Assembly (NCBI GenBank): GCA_036012865.1
Contig: DASCQC010000015.1
Location: 1-34,529, forward strand
Direction: 5' to 3'
Source of the DNA: DASCQC01 sp036012865
GTDB taxonomy: Bacteria; Pseudomonadota; Gammaproteobacteria; Comchoanobacterales; Comchoanobacteraceae
DNA length: 34,529 nucleotides
In this document: positions 25,143 to 34,529 of the stretch, in pieces
Layout: every line of letters begins with the position of its first letter
Position numbering within the stretch: the first letter of the stretch is position 1
Translations under genes and position numbers: made by a program
Notes under the pieces: model-generated
What the model was told of the DNA's origin: nothing
What the model saw: only the letters and a program-made list of their open reading frames with translations
The model's database searches: none

Positions 25143-28100
25143 TGAAAAAACATCTTATCACCCAACTACCTGCTGGCCTACACAGCATGTCTTTTGATGA
25201 TACGTCAAAGAAGCTTGGGGGCGAAGAGCTGATTGACTGGAAAAACTACCAACCCATTTTTCGTCAAAAAAACCACTACCTAAGCAACAAAACCTTTAAA
25301 CTAGACACTCTCATTGCCTTAAAAGATACCGCAACCGATCAATTTTTTATGCTCAGTGAAGCTCACGGTCAGTATGTCAAAATCAATGACCCTACAGTCC
25401 TTAAAACACTTCAAAACCCACAATCTGAAGAACCTTTACCTCCGCATCAAAACATCGGAGTCGTTCATCAATTAAGGGAAGGTAACCCAGCCAGACTTGA
25501 CCTTTATCATTTAACTCTTCCAAATAACACCCCTATCCAAGCCATCAACAACGAGGTTCAAACCTTATCCACTAAAATTGCTCATGTAACACCTCGTCAT
25601 CAAGACCTAGGTTTTCATGAATTATCCCATCACATTTCCTTAGATCTAAAGTATAAAAAAACAGGTGACCCAAGCATTGATTATACAAGAACCCCGCTGA
25701 TATTTAAGCAAGGAAATCGCATGATATGGCATGTAAATAATGAAAACCATACCCTCCAACAGGGGACATTTGAAAAACTTCCTCATCATGATAACATGAC
25801 TGAAGAACAGTTGTATAACCAAGCAATCCATACTTTGCTGGAAATTAGGCCTAACGATGATCATGTTTTTAAAAACATCTTAAAACAACCTGCCATGATG
25901 GCACAATGTTTCCATTATTACCCAACAAAAATCATCCAAGAAAGATATGATACCCTACAATTAGAGGCAGGCCCGATGATCATTGAGGCCTCTAAAGAAA
26001 AACTAAGCGTCTCATTTTTAACTTACAACCTATCTGTTCAACGAACAACTCATGGAGACTATACACTTTTGGTAAAAGATGAGGGTGATTCTTCGGTGAA
26101 TGAATTAACCCTAAGCCCATCAGTTTATAAAAACTTAATTGAGAAGATTGATGAAGTCATTAAAACACCCGAATGGGTCGAAAAGATGAGTCAAGATCCT
26201 GAGAAGCTGTCTGAACAACTCAAAAAGTTAATCTTAACCAAAGCTCTTGAAATGAAACTTATCAAACCCTCCAGTCAATTACTGATTCCTTCGATTGCCA
26301 GTTGCTCTTTAGATATTGATAAAGCCATGAACGTTAACCTTACCTCACTTGATGTCTACTCGGACCCTGAAATTTCAGATCTTATTACACTGTCTCCTCT
26401 ACAGGCTGTTCCTAGCTTTATTCCCAATGATAGCTTCACCTCAATCAAATATACATTAGCGCATACTCCTGTCAGCGACCCTAGACATCAACAAGCCGTA
26501 CAACGCGTCATGGAAAGGTCTTTATTTATCGCCTTCAAAGCCCTTGAGGAGCCTCAACTATCCAGAGCCGAATTGCATGCTTATGCCAATTATATGGACT
26601 ATAAAAACACCAGAAAAGAAGTCAACATCCTGTTAGATAGACTGTCTTGTGAAGACTTAACCGATAGGCCTAACTTAACTCAAGCTTTATTATACTTGTC
26701 ATCGCAACTGAATACCTCACCTCATGCTCTGCAGCAAAAAATAGGCCATCAACTGAATCATCTGCTGCTGAATCATGGAAAAATCAACATCAAAGCTATT
26801 CCACCCATAGATTTCTCTGTGCCATTATTTCTACAAACCAATCACAATGCTTCAACCTATGGCCTAACCTTTAAGCATCCAACGCTCGAAGATCAGCAAA
26901 TTGATTGGGGAAACTACACACCCCTACTTGATTCACAGCATCAGGTCATTGCCTTGAAAGACAGGCAAGGTAAATATTACCTACTGAATACATCCAACCA
27001 TTACGTCAACATCACTGATGCCACTCTCATTGATCAATTAAATACCTTGGCTGTTAATAACCATGCCATCAAGGTCAATCCAGCCATAATTTCGTCTTTT
27101 CCTGACCACGTTGCTTTAGTGACATCCGAGTTTAAAGACAATTATTATTATCAAAGCTGCTTTACCCTCAGGTTGCCAGATAACACCGCCATATCTGCCA
27201 ACACTGAACCTGCTATTAAAGTGCAAGTTAATAACATTGACCGTGAAAAGATCAGTCCAATCATCCCTCCCAAAGATCCCAAAGCCCAACGTCAAGAGCT
27301 AGCATTATCTTTGGATCAGATTATTGCCCATCAAAACAGTCGAACCAACCCAAAACAAGATTATGATCGCAAAGCCTTTTACTTAGACCCTCAATATGGT
27401 CAGCTTATCAAAAAATCAAAAACCACTACTTTAGAGCAAGACCTTGATGTTTTTTTTAAAAGCTATCAAGTTCATCCTCCTGCATTAAATCAATGGAAAA
27501 CGCTTCTTTTACAAAAATCAGGCATGCAATCACAAAACTTTGAAGCTTTGGATGTCACTATTTTTGCCAACAGTCTTAATACGCCAACGACCCCGATACC
27601 TTTAACCAAAATCTACCGTTATTCAGCAGAAAAGAAATCCTTAATCATCCCAACACACACCTTATTTCTTAACTTAGGAATGAATGAAAAAGGAAAATTT
27701 GAATACCTAAAAACCAAGAAAGACGGCTCTATGAAAAGAGTCCTGGTCGACGCCATCCATTACGCTGATTTTGAACAAGAAGTAAAATCAACACTAAACA
27801 GTGACGATAATATGGTAAATATAGATCATGACCCAGCCAGAACCATTCATCAAGTTGTGCACAAAATAGCCCTGAAACACAAAATCATACAACCTGGTGA
27901 ACGCTTAAACATTCCTTACCTAGGCAACTTAAAACTTGCGATTAACCCACAAGGAAAAACCAAAATTCTAGATTCTAGCTTTTATTCCAACACCCCAAAA
28001 TTATTTCATCCTGCTTTAAATCTCCCCCCCGAATTACTTAATAAAACCATGGAAAGAAAACTTAAAAAAGCTTTGTACACTGCCCCTGATAAGTCTCTGA

Positions 28101-28999
28101 CTCAGCAAACCTTAAATAAGTTATTAATTAGAAGCTTCTCACTAGCGCTAACTGTTCAAGAAAGTAAATCTCCTCTCCCTCCTAACGCTATTTCGAAAAT
28201 AGCTAAGCGCATTCCAGAACTTAATGACAAAGAGTTGACAGTCAACCTGGAAGCCTTCATGGCCAAAGACCCCTTTTTAAAATTAGTGCTGCCTGTAAGC
28301 TTGGATAATACAGCTAAAATCCCTTTAGTTCTGGGTTGTCTACAACAACAATTAGCGAAAACAGCCGACCCTTGCAAACAACAGTTTGCTGACTATATTG
28401 CTGGAACCTTAACGTTAGCATTGCCGCACCACGATAAAATGACCACGGAGCAAACGATAGATAACATCTTGTTACTTGCTCATATTATTGAGCCTCTTAT
28501 GAACCCTGACCTTTCGAAAGTAAAGTACATGTACAAAACATTGCATCAGCTGAAAGACTATGGCTATAAATACAATAACAACCTAAACAATCAACACCTT
28601 GAACATCTACCCCTGTTAAATAAAATCACCCACTATGACCCGAAGATTAATAGTTTAATTATCTTACAAAGCAAACTCAAAAACTCCACCAATGCTCAAA
28701 AAAAACACTTGTCAGATTTAATCTCTACACTCCTAAAATCCTATCACCCAACACTGGATACAACCGCTGTAAAAAAAGCACAAAAAGCCATAACAGCCGC
28801 TTTACCACGTCATTCATCTAACCCAACACTTAGACCTCACGATAAGCCAATTCCCCAGCTAGTAAAATTACAAGAGTCTATCCAAAGATTGAAAAGTTTT
28901 TCGGCAAGAATCAGGGGAAAACGAGCAAAAAAAGCACCCCAAGACGAAAACAAAAGTCCTAATCCATTACGAAGAAAATCAACACCCAACAATAAGTAA
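25142..28999 (+). CDS. 1285-aa protein of unknown function built from two related halves
   Basis: No known domain, signal peptide or membrane segment is visible. The protein is an ancient tandem duplication of about 540-560 residues. IDWKNYQPIF at 31 recurs as IDWGNYTPLL at 587. LIALKD...FFML (57-71) recurs as VIALKD...YYLL (602-615). LYHLTLPNNTPIQA (121-134) recurs as CFTLRLPDNTAISA (673-686). KALEMKLIKPSSQLLIP (367-383) recurs as KIALKHKIIQPGERLNIP (908-925), and the ERSLFIAFKALEE region (458-470) as IRSFSLALTVQES (996-1008). A basic, Pro/Asn-rich tail (KRAKKAPQDENKSPNPLRRK) ends it. The gene follows folK by 83 bases on the same strand with its own -10. A secreted protein is possible but unproven. 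Confidence 0.88.
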   Translation: MKKHLITQLPAGLHSMSFDDTSKKLGGEELIDWKNYQPIFRQKNHYLSNKTFKLDTLIALKDTATDQFFMLSEAHGQYVKINDPTVLKTLQNPQSEEPLPPHQNIGVVHQLREGNPARLDLYHLTLPNNTPIQAINNEVQTLSTKIAHVTPRHQDLGFHELSHHISLDLKYKKTGDPSIDYTRTPLIFKQGNRMIWHVNNENHTLQQGTFEKLPHHDNMTEEQLYNQAIHTLLEIRPNDDHVFKNILKQPAMMAQCFHYYPTKIIQERYDTLQLEAGPMIIEASKEKLSVSFLTYNLSVQRTTHGDYTLLVKDEGDSSVNELTLSPSVYKNLIEKIDEVIKTPEWVEKMSQDPEKLSEQLKKLILTKALEMKLIKPSSQLLIPSIASCSLDIDKAMNVNLTSLDVYSDPEISDLITLSPLQAVPSFIPNDSFTSIKYTLAHTPVSDPRHQQAVQRVMERSLFIAFKALEEPQLSRAELHAYANYMDYKNTRKEVNILLDRLSCEDLTDRPNLTQALLYLSSQLNTSPHALQQKIGHQLNHLLLNHGKINIKAIPPIDFSVPLFLQTNHNASTYGLTFKHPTLEDQQIDWGNYTPLLDSQHQVIALKDRQGKYYLLNTSNHYVNITDATLIDQLNTLAVNNHAIKVNPAIISSFPDHVALVTSEFKDNYYYQSCFTLRLPDNTAISANTEPAIKVQVNNIDREKISPIIPPKDPKAQRQELALSLDQIIAHQNSRTNPKQDYDRKAFYLDPQYGQLIKKSKTTTLEQDLDVFFKSYQVHPPALNQWKTLLLQKSGMQSQNFEALDVTIFANSLNTPTTPIPLTKIYRYSAEKKSLIIPTHTLFLNLGMNEKGKFEYLKTKKDGSMKRVLVDAIHYADFEQEVKSTLNSDDNMVNIDHDPARTIHQVVHKIALKHKIIQPGERLNIPYLGNLKLAINPQGKTKILDSSFYSNTPKLFHPALNLPPELLNKTMERKLKKALYTAPDKSLTQQTLNKLLIRSFSLALTVQESKSPLPPNAISKIAKRIPELNDKELTVNLEAFMAKDPFLKLVLPVSLDNTAKIPLVLGCLQQQLAKTADPCKQQFADYIAGTLTLALPHHDKMTTEQTIDNILLLAHIIEPLMNPDLSKVKYMYKTLHQLKDYGYKYNNNLNNQHLEHLPLLNKITHYDPKINSLIILQSKLKNSTNAQKKHLSDLISTLLKSYHPTLDTTAVKKAQKAITAALPRHSSNPTLRPHDKPIPQLVKLQESIQRLKSFSARIRGKRAKKAPQDENKSPNPLRRKSTPNNK

Positions 29000-29118
29000 T
29001 AACCAGAGCACCTCCAACAGCTGAAAGCTAAATACTGATAGCGTCTCCTTGCAGGGCAGCATCGATGCATACTGTACCGGTATCGAGATTATCCGTTCAA
29101 AATGAATATAAATTTTAT

Positions 29119-29147
29119 TTTACAACCACTTGATTTTATGTCATAGT
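29119..29147 (+). promoter_or_regulatory. Putative promoter of the split giant gene
   Basis: TTTACA at 29119-29124, a 17-base spacer and CATAGT at 29142-29147 form a fair match. AAGGTG at 29159-29164 then stands six bases before the ATG at 29171. Confidence 0.4.
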
Positions 29148-29170
29148 TATGAAAAATCAAGGTGCTTTAA

Positions 29171-30883
29171 ATGATAACACTCTTAAAAATTGCTAAGCAA
29201 GCCGCCATAAAATCAAACGATCACATCCGAAAAAGCATCCTACAATTAATTCCCCAAACCAAAGAATGGAATTATGAACTCATTCAAGCACTGACTAACT
29301 TAGATAGTGCAGAGTATTTTCAGAAGATTATAGAAACACCCCACACACTTTTATCGTTCACCGAGTTACTCCAACAAGATAAATCCTCAAACATCATGAA
29401 ATTACTTCGTGATGCCAAAAATAAAGAGAAAAAAAGTGCTGTCCATGGCCTATTAGAGTTATGTCATGCGCTGAGTCAACACAAAAAGGTACCCTCTCTT
29501 CCTTCGGGCAGTGAAATATTATCCTATTATTCTGATCTTTTTACTTGGGACAGAAGGTTTGATGAACACACTGATTTCCTTCACGATTGCCTATCACTTA
29601 ACATCCCCAGAAATGACGATGACCGTGATGCTTTACAAGCATTCATCCGTGTGCTAGAAAACCAACTGAGCAATGGGGATAGTAAGAAGGTTGATCAAGC
29701 TTTGTTCAAGCCTCGTAGCAACCTCATCTTAACCCTTCATAAAACACGACAAGCCTGGAATGGAAAACTTGATTTATCCTTCTTCTGTTCTGATGAGAAT
29801 AATCGTAACTGGAATATAGACTCAGATTACTACTATCTTATCTTAGAGAACCTCAATGATCATGATCGTCAAACATCCTTTCCAAGACGACAAAATATTT
29901 TTCTAGACACTAGGTATTGGAACCCACTCTTCGTATCAATCGAGCTCCAACAACAGGATATTACTGAATTTTTGAACGTTAAACCACAACAAATCAAACG
30001 CTTCCTTGTCCGTTTAATATGCACCTCTGAACCCATTGAGACAGCACGTCAAAAAGCACTCACCATTTTGGATCAACTGTTGTCATTTGCTTATCCGCTT
30101 GACCCCTCATTTTATAGCGTGATTTTCTTCACCTTAAGTCGTCTAAAGACTATTGCTAATGAAAAAGATCAACCTAAATTATTTTCTGAAGCTTGTCAAA
30201 AAATGATGATTCAATGGCTGTTAAAAAAACTAGACGAAACACCCCCAGACCACCTGGCTAACAACACACAAAAAACCCTCATTTTCGGATTACTTGCCCC
30301 ATCATCATCGTTGCTGGAAATCCTTCTAAACAACCCTAGATCATCCGCAGCTATTAACTTACAAAAGCCCCTAACCTGGTGTTTTGATGAGAATGAAAAC
30401 CTAGTTTCCAAATGGGTACTCGAACATTCAAACTCTGCTGTAACTATCATCGCTTTATTACAAACCATGCCTAACATCAAAGATCAACTGAACAAAATAG
30501 TCGCTATTCAGTCACTACACATCAACGACGAACAAACATTCAACCAACACCCCTTCCTGGAACTGATCAAGAAAGACATCAACTTCTGCATTGACTGCCT
30601 TAAGCAATGCCGTCATAACAACCCTGAAACCTTTAATCAAAAATTACTCAGCGAACTTGTTCTGTTAGCCTACTGGCAAAAAGAGACCCGGTTACATCAA
30701 CTAGAATACCTTATCGGCGACACTAAAACAGGTGCTGATACTCAACATACAATCCAAATAGACAGTAACTCGCTTTATCAGGGGCTTAAACCACATCCTG
30801 AAAGCACCTATCGCTTACTAACGCTGATTATCCATCGCTTACGCTCAATCAGTCTATACTCGTCCTGCAATCGAAAAACTTGA
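29171..30883 (+). CDS. 5' part of a frameshifted giant gene, unknown function
   Basis: The ATG at 29171 has a good ribosome binding site (AAGGTG). The 570-codon frame is helical and rich in Leu, Gln and Asn, with no recognised domain, signal peptide or membrane segment. It contains pairs of short helices resembling degenerate solenoid repeats (for example NIMKLLRDAKN, SLLEILLNNPRSSAAINL). The last 15 or so codons (SISLYSSCNRKT) appear to be out-of-frame sequence, because the next frame is already open and coding-like from 30828. One surplus base between 30828 and 30880 would join both parts into one gene of 1616 codons (29171-34022). Whether this is a mutation, a recoding site or a sequence error cannot be told here. 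Confidence 0.8.
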   Translation: MITLLKIAKQAAIKSNDHIRKSILQLIPQTKEWNYELIQALTNLDSAEYFQKIIETPHTLLSFTELLQQDKSSNIMKLLRDAKNKEKKSAVHGLLELCHALSQHKKVPSLPSGSEILSYYSDLFTWDRRFDEHTDFLHDCLSLNIPRNDDDRDALQAFIRVLENQLSNGDSKKVDQALFKPRSNLILTLHKTRQAWNGKLDLSFFCSDENNRNWNIDSDYYYLILENLNDHDRQTSFPRRQNIFLDTRYWNPLFVSIELQQQDITEFLNVKPQQIKRFLVRLICTSEPIETARQKALTILDQLLSFAYPLDPSFYSVIFFTLSRLKTIANEKDQPKLFSEACQKMMIQWLLKKLDETPPDHLANNTQKTLIFGLLAPSSSLLEILLNNPRSSAAINLQKPLTWCFDENENLVSKWVLEHSNSAVTIIALLQTMPNIKDQLNKIVAIQSLHINDEQTFNQHPFLELIKKDINFCIDCLKQCRHNNPETFNQKLLSELVLLAYWQKETRLHQLEYLIGDTKTGADTQHTIQIDSNSLYQGLKPHPESTYRLLTLIIHRLRSISLYSSCNRKT

Positions 30884-33800
30884 ATTCATAGCACACAAAC
30901 TCATTGTAAATGGAGCGAACTATCACAGCTCTACTGAATTTGAACCCTCAGCCTTAGAAAACTATTGGCTATATTTGCATGAAAACCCTCATATAAAACC
31001 TTTACATCAAACTCTTGAAGGTTATTTAGAATGGCTCTATAAGCTTCCTGCCCTCCCCAATAACAAATCTTCTTTGCCCTGTCAATCATTCATCCTCTTT
31101 GACAAACTCTTTTATGATGGTATTGATAGAATAAATAATATCGAAAATAAAGATCAAAAAGAGCAAAACCTGAAAAACATTAGGACTATCTACGAAACTC
31201 TCTTATTTAAACTCAATGTTCCGATATTCTCATCATCCAATGAATCCAGAAACACTAGAATATCTAACATGGAGCTGTTCCTTTGGTCTGTGAACATATG
31301 TCATCCAAAGTTAATTGCTAAAATCCTTAAAAGCAACCACTACGATGCCTTCATCAAAATCATCAACCAATGCAATTTTTCATATGACTCCTTTGTGTAT
31401 TCTTTTACCCGTTTTGATAGGGAAATGCTTCTTGAAATTATCAGCGATCAAACAATAACTTTGAGCTTCACAGCCTTGTGTAATCTGCTTAAATATCTCA
31501 TTGACGCGCAATGGTCGAGTAAAAAGGACTCATTGTATCCCTTAATGGTAAACCATATAATGAAGAGATTTTCAGATGAAGACTTAAATACACCCAGAAA
31601 AATTTTTGAGGGATGGTACGGCGGTCCTAAGGTAGATGAATACCTGAAACCCATCTATCCGTGTCCACAAGAATTAACCTTGACATCTTATGCTGTTTTC
31701 AAAAAAAACACCGATTTTCTCCAGGCATTCTTTAATTCAAAATCTACTTATCACTCCACTTTATTTGCAAAAAACGAACATCAAAATGCCTATGCATTTT
31801 TGTGGGCATGGGTTACTCAAGCATTCGATTATGAAATTAAAACAAAACGATACCGCACATCAGATTATACAAGAAAAGACCCTAAAACACTTAACTTTTT
31901 GATCGATAGGATACAGCCCAACGACCCCATCTTGAAACTACTGCTTGACCTTTTTACAATTCTTTACGAGAAAGCAAAACAAGTCCCCAATGAATGGACT
32001 TATCATGGTGAAAAACACTTTCAGAGGCTGGTTGATAACATGCTGCCTTGCCACTTTTTTCCTCATCATATGGGCGCCCAAACACAACAACATCAGCCCC
32101 CAACCCTACTTCAGATAATCGAGAAAATTGATGTTGAAAATTCCTCAGTTCTTCCCGTAAGACTAATGTTTATATTGTGCCATCGCCTGAAAGCCATCAT
32201 GATAGATGAGACAACATCACCAGAAATAAAGCAGCATTGCCTTTCCTCTATTACCTTATTAACAGAAAAAATCAATAACCCAAGATATACTCGTTATGGT
32301 TATTTAAGCAACGATAAGTTGGAACTGCTAAAGTTCATAGATCAACAAGGTAAGCCTAAGCATGAGCAGCACCCTGCAAGCAATTTCGAACAATCTTTTA
32401 TGCCCGCGATGAACAATGCTCATGATAAAACCGCAACTGTCTTCATAAATTTTCTCTTGAAATATGAATATCATGATAGCAACCCACTATCCCTCTCTGC
32501 CTTCATCAACTGGATGAGGTTTAACCCTCTTTTAACACTGCCCAGCCATCCCCTCGAAAATGAACATAGCAACCCAACCCATGAAATGGCTTGTCTAACA
32601 CAAAAAATGAATCAAAATCAATTCAATGAGCTTATGAACACCCCTTTCTTTAAAACTCTATTCGGGCCTGAGTCCATAAATATTATTGAATACATCATAA
32701 ACCTGGACGAAACAAATCAGGGAATATTATATTTAGGCACTCATTTTAGGTTAGCAGAGTGGTTTGAAAAACTACTCACCGCTTCTGCTCATATTCAGCA
32801 CTCAAATGTTGCTCCAAACATCTTAGAGAAAATTGCCGTTTGGGCTATTAGCCAATCTCAATTATCCGTCTTGAAAGGTGTCATTGCAAATGGCTTTGAT
32901 ATCAACGCTGTTTTAACTCTACCTAAAGAAGCCTGTAGTTCCAACGAACACCTAGAAAACGATTCAGAAGTACTCAATCTATCCGTTCTTGAATTTGCCT
33001 ATTTTAACTTTGCAGAACATCATATTTCTGATGGGATATTACTTTATTTGTATCAAATGGGAGCCTCCCCAGAAACCCTGCACACACTCAAGCAAAGCCT
33101 ACTTGATATAGCCATTGAAGAAGGCGGGGAAGCCTTACAAATATTAACCTCTGACAGATATAACCTAGCCAATGAAAATAACGTATTAACCCTACCACTC
33201 CTGGTAATATACTATGACTTCATAAACCAAGGCCTCTTGTATTCATTACCGGAGAATTCAAAACGCAATATTTTAGAATACCTCGGTGGTGATGAGAACC
33301 ACTTAACCATACAACAAGGAAGTTTTGTTAACTTAGTCGATAAACAGTACATGAAAGGCCTATCTTATCAATGGATCACTGAGCAATTTTATGCCCATTG
33401 CTGGCACGAAAAGGTAGCAAGAACACCCTCCATTAGAGAGAATCACTTTGCCAATCAGTGGGTATCAAACCAAACCTTAACCACACGGCGCATAGGAGGA
33501 ACGCAATATGTCTTTACCCCACTTTCCTTCAAACTTAACCGTGCACTTCATCCTCCGAAAAAAGGACAAATAACCTTTTCAGGAGATCATCTTCTCAGCA
33601 TGCTGTTCTATCATCAACAACCCAACCTATGCACGCAGGTGATGATAAATCACCTTTTAGATCGTATCGCCGCATCATCCTTTGATTGCAAAGATAATCC
33701 AGCACAGATTGATTCATTAATAGAGGCAATACGTTTTGTGCTGCATACTGCCAAGATCTTTGCCCAGCAAGGCAGTCATTCTGTTAGATTGTTCAAAAAC

Positions 33801-34022
33801 CCTAGTGTATTATCAAACGAAACTCTAGAAAATATTGTTCAGCATTGCATTCAATCCATTCACCTGCTAAAAGATCATCCACAACAATGCTCTAGCCTTG
33901 ACGAGGCCCTACAAAAAGCATGGGAAAGTAATCTGCTGAAAGAATTGGATAACATCGTTCACCACAAGCAGAAATCAGACCCAGATAGGTATACATTTCC
34001 AGTCCAGGAATACCTATTGTAA
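30828..34022 (+). CDS. 3' part of the frameshifted giant gene, degenerate ankyrin-like region
   Basis: The frame opens after a TGA at 30825 and reads coding-like sequence at once (TRPAIEKLEFIAHKLIVNGA, ENYWLYLHENPHIKPLHQTL). The first possible start is a TTG at 30975 without a ribosome binding site, leaving about 147 bases of clearly coding-like frame unexplained. It is therefore the continuation of the preceding frame. About 1065 codons: helical, no membrane segment. Around residues 635-740 counted from 30975, segments such as LSVLKGVIANGFDINAVL, LSVLEFAYFNF and GILLYLYQMGASPETL resemble degenerate ankyrin repeats. Function unknown; a large ankyrin-type effector is possible. Confidence 0.75.
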   Translation, partial: LSIAYAQSVYTRPAIEKLEFIAHKLIVNGANYHSSTEFEPSALENYWLYLHENPHIKPLHQTLEGYLEWLYKLPALPNNKSSLPCQSFILFDKLFYDGIDRINNIENKDQKEQNLKNIRTIYETLLFKLNVPIFSSSNESRNTRISNMELFLWSVNICHPKLIAKILKSNHYDAFIKIINQCNFSYDSFVYSFTRFDREMLLEIISDQTITLSFTALCNLLKYLIDAQWSSKKDSLYPLMVNHIMKRFSDEDLNTPRKIFEGWYGGPKVDEYLKPIYPCPQELTLTSYAVFKKNTDFLQAFFNSKSTYHSTLFAKNEHQNAYAFLWAWVTQAFDYEIKTKRYRTSDYTRKDPKTLNFLIDRIQPNDPILKLLLDLFTILYEKAKQVPNEWTYHGEKHFQRLVDNMLPCHFFPHHMGAQTQQHQPPTLLQIIEKIDVENSSVLPVRLMFILCHRLKAIMIDETTSPEIKQHCLSSITLLTEKINNPRYTRYGYLSNDKLELLKFIDQQGKPKHEQHPASNFEQSFMPAMNNAHDKTATVFINFLLKYEYHDSNPLSLSAFINWMRFNPLLTLPSHPLENEHSNPTHEMACLTQKMNQNQFNELMNTPFFKTLFGPESINIIEYIINLDETNQGILYLGTHFRLAEWFEKLLTASAHIQHSNVAPNILEKIAVWAISQSQLSVLKGVIANGFDINAVLTLPKEACSSNEHLENDSEVLNLSVLEFAYFNFAEHHISDGILLYLYQMGASPETLHTLKQSLLDIAIEEGGEALQILTSDRYNLANENNVLTLPLLVIYYDFINQGLLYSLPENSKRNILEYLGGDENHLTIQQGSFVNLVDKQYMKGLSYQWITEQFYAHCWHEKVARTPSIRENHFANQWVSNQTLTTRRIGGTQYVFTPLSFKLNRALHPPKKGQITFSGDHLLSMLFYHQQPNLCTQVMINHLLDRIAASSFDCKDNPAQIDSLIEAIRFVLHTAKIFAQQGSHSVRLFKNPSVLSNETLENIVQHCIQSIHLLKDHPQQCSSLDEALQKAWESNLLKELDNIVHHKQKSDPDRYTFPVQEYLL

Positions 34023-34212
34023 TGAGCTCTTAAACCCCACTTATATTATCAAGGCTTGATGTGATACAGCTGAAAAGTAATCAGATAGTGCTAATTAGTC
34101 TAATGGCCATAAATAAATTGCTCGAATTGATGAAGACAATGAATCACCCTAATGAATTTTCATTTGAAAACAAAACGCCCCCCTGACTGCTCCAGCAATG
34201 AAGCCCGTTCAT

Positions 34213-34529
34213 TTATCTTTTTTTTCTGGATTTTATACCCTTAATATCAAGAAGCTTAGCACGCAATGAAAACTGATTTTTCCCCTGCATATAACTTTTC
34301 AATGTTTGTGAATTAATACCAAGTTCGTACGCTTCTGCCTTACAATTCTTTATCGCTAGATTTGACTTAACAGGATTTTTTGACCCTAGTAAGCATCCCC
34401 AGATCTTTCAAAGTAGCATAACCTGTCACTTTTTTTATAGGACCTCCAGTCTCTCCTGTTTCTACAAGATTCTGCAATGCACTTTCTGGCTGATCTTGAT
34501 TGGAGGGTGCCAACTCCTCATTATCTTTA
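34213..34529 (-). pseudogene. C-terminal part of an interrupted gene with a possible helix-turn-helix
   Basis: From the right edge the minus strand reads DNEELAPSNQDQPESALQNL and TGYATLKDLGMLTRVKK, then stops at a TAA. One base away, the other frame continues KNPVKSNLAIKNCKAEAYEL, GINSQTLKSYMQGKNQFSLR and AKLLDIKGIKSRKKR to a TAA at 34215-34213. The switch falls at the run of six A (34381-34376 on the minus strand); five A would keep one frame open. The part AEAYELGINSQTLKSYMQG resembles a helix-turn-helix of the XRE/phage repressor type, but this is weak. The 5' end is outside the window. Frameshift mutation, homopolymer error or slippage are all possible. The 190-base gap 34023-34212 shows nothing else. 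Confidence 0.5.

Noticed and set aside
29020..29100. Imperfect palindrome around ATCGATGCATAC and GTACCGGTATCG as an attachment or regulatory site
   Set aside because: The pairing is interrupted, and no second copy, integrase or flanking repeat supports it.
34050..34075. Short hairpin ATCAAG/CTTGAT after the giant gene as a terminator
   Set aside because: The loop would be a single base and no T run follows.

Overview
The window looks like AT-rich chromosomal DNA of a gammaproteobacterium living in or with a eukaryotic host. The ubiE-ubiJ-ubiB order, with short overlaps, is typical of Gammaproteobacteria. The host association is inferred from dense eukaryote-like domains: ankyrin repeats, a J domain, leucine-rich repeats and an F-box-like segment. 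Such proteins are typical of Legionella/Coxiella-like intracellular bacteria. No rRNA, tRNA, CRISPR array or transposase was seen, so the exact lineage stays open.

Region A (1-9043, minus strand) is an array of ankyrin paralogues in different states. It holds a large gene cut by the window edge (start 2552), a mosaic C-terminal fragment (2769-3197), a 1266-aa gene (3301-7101), a J-domain plus ankyrin gene (7274-8863), and a relic of one more 3' end (8977-9043). The three intact starts share an upstream cassette (a TATACT-like box, in two cases with a dyad further upstream). The 3' ends share a flank and mostly end in Gly-Gly. This is the mark of repeated tandem duplication and decay.

Region B (9187-16355, plus strand) holds two related multi-spanning membrane proteins, two paralogous two-TM plus LRR proteins and an F-box-like/LRR protein between them. 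It also holds a broken copy of the second membrane protein and, on the minus strand, a small probably secreted protein gene that looks frameshifted. Paralogues recur in the order membrane protein and TM-LRR, pointing to local block duplication.

Region C (16352-25058, plus strand) is mostly housekeeping: ubiE-ubiJ-ubiB for ubiquinone synthesis, running directly into a TolC-family outer-membrane factor. Then, from its own strong sigma70-like promoter, come an HlyD/MacA-type adaptor, an ABC ATPase, a MacB/FtsX-type permease and an Sfp-type phosphopantetheinyl transferase. Next are folB and folK. The TolC, adaptor and ABC proteins can together form a tripartite exporter.

Region D (25117-34529) holds very large proteins of unknown function: a 1285-aa protein made of two diverged halves, and a 1616-aa-equivalent gene split by a single frameshift. 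A minus-strand gene runs off the right edge and is also interrupted, at an A6 run. I see no known catalytic domain in these; they may be secreted host-interaction proteins, but that is inference.
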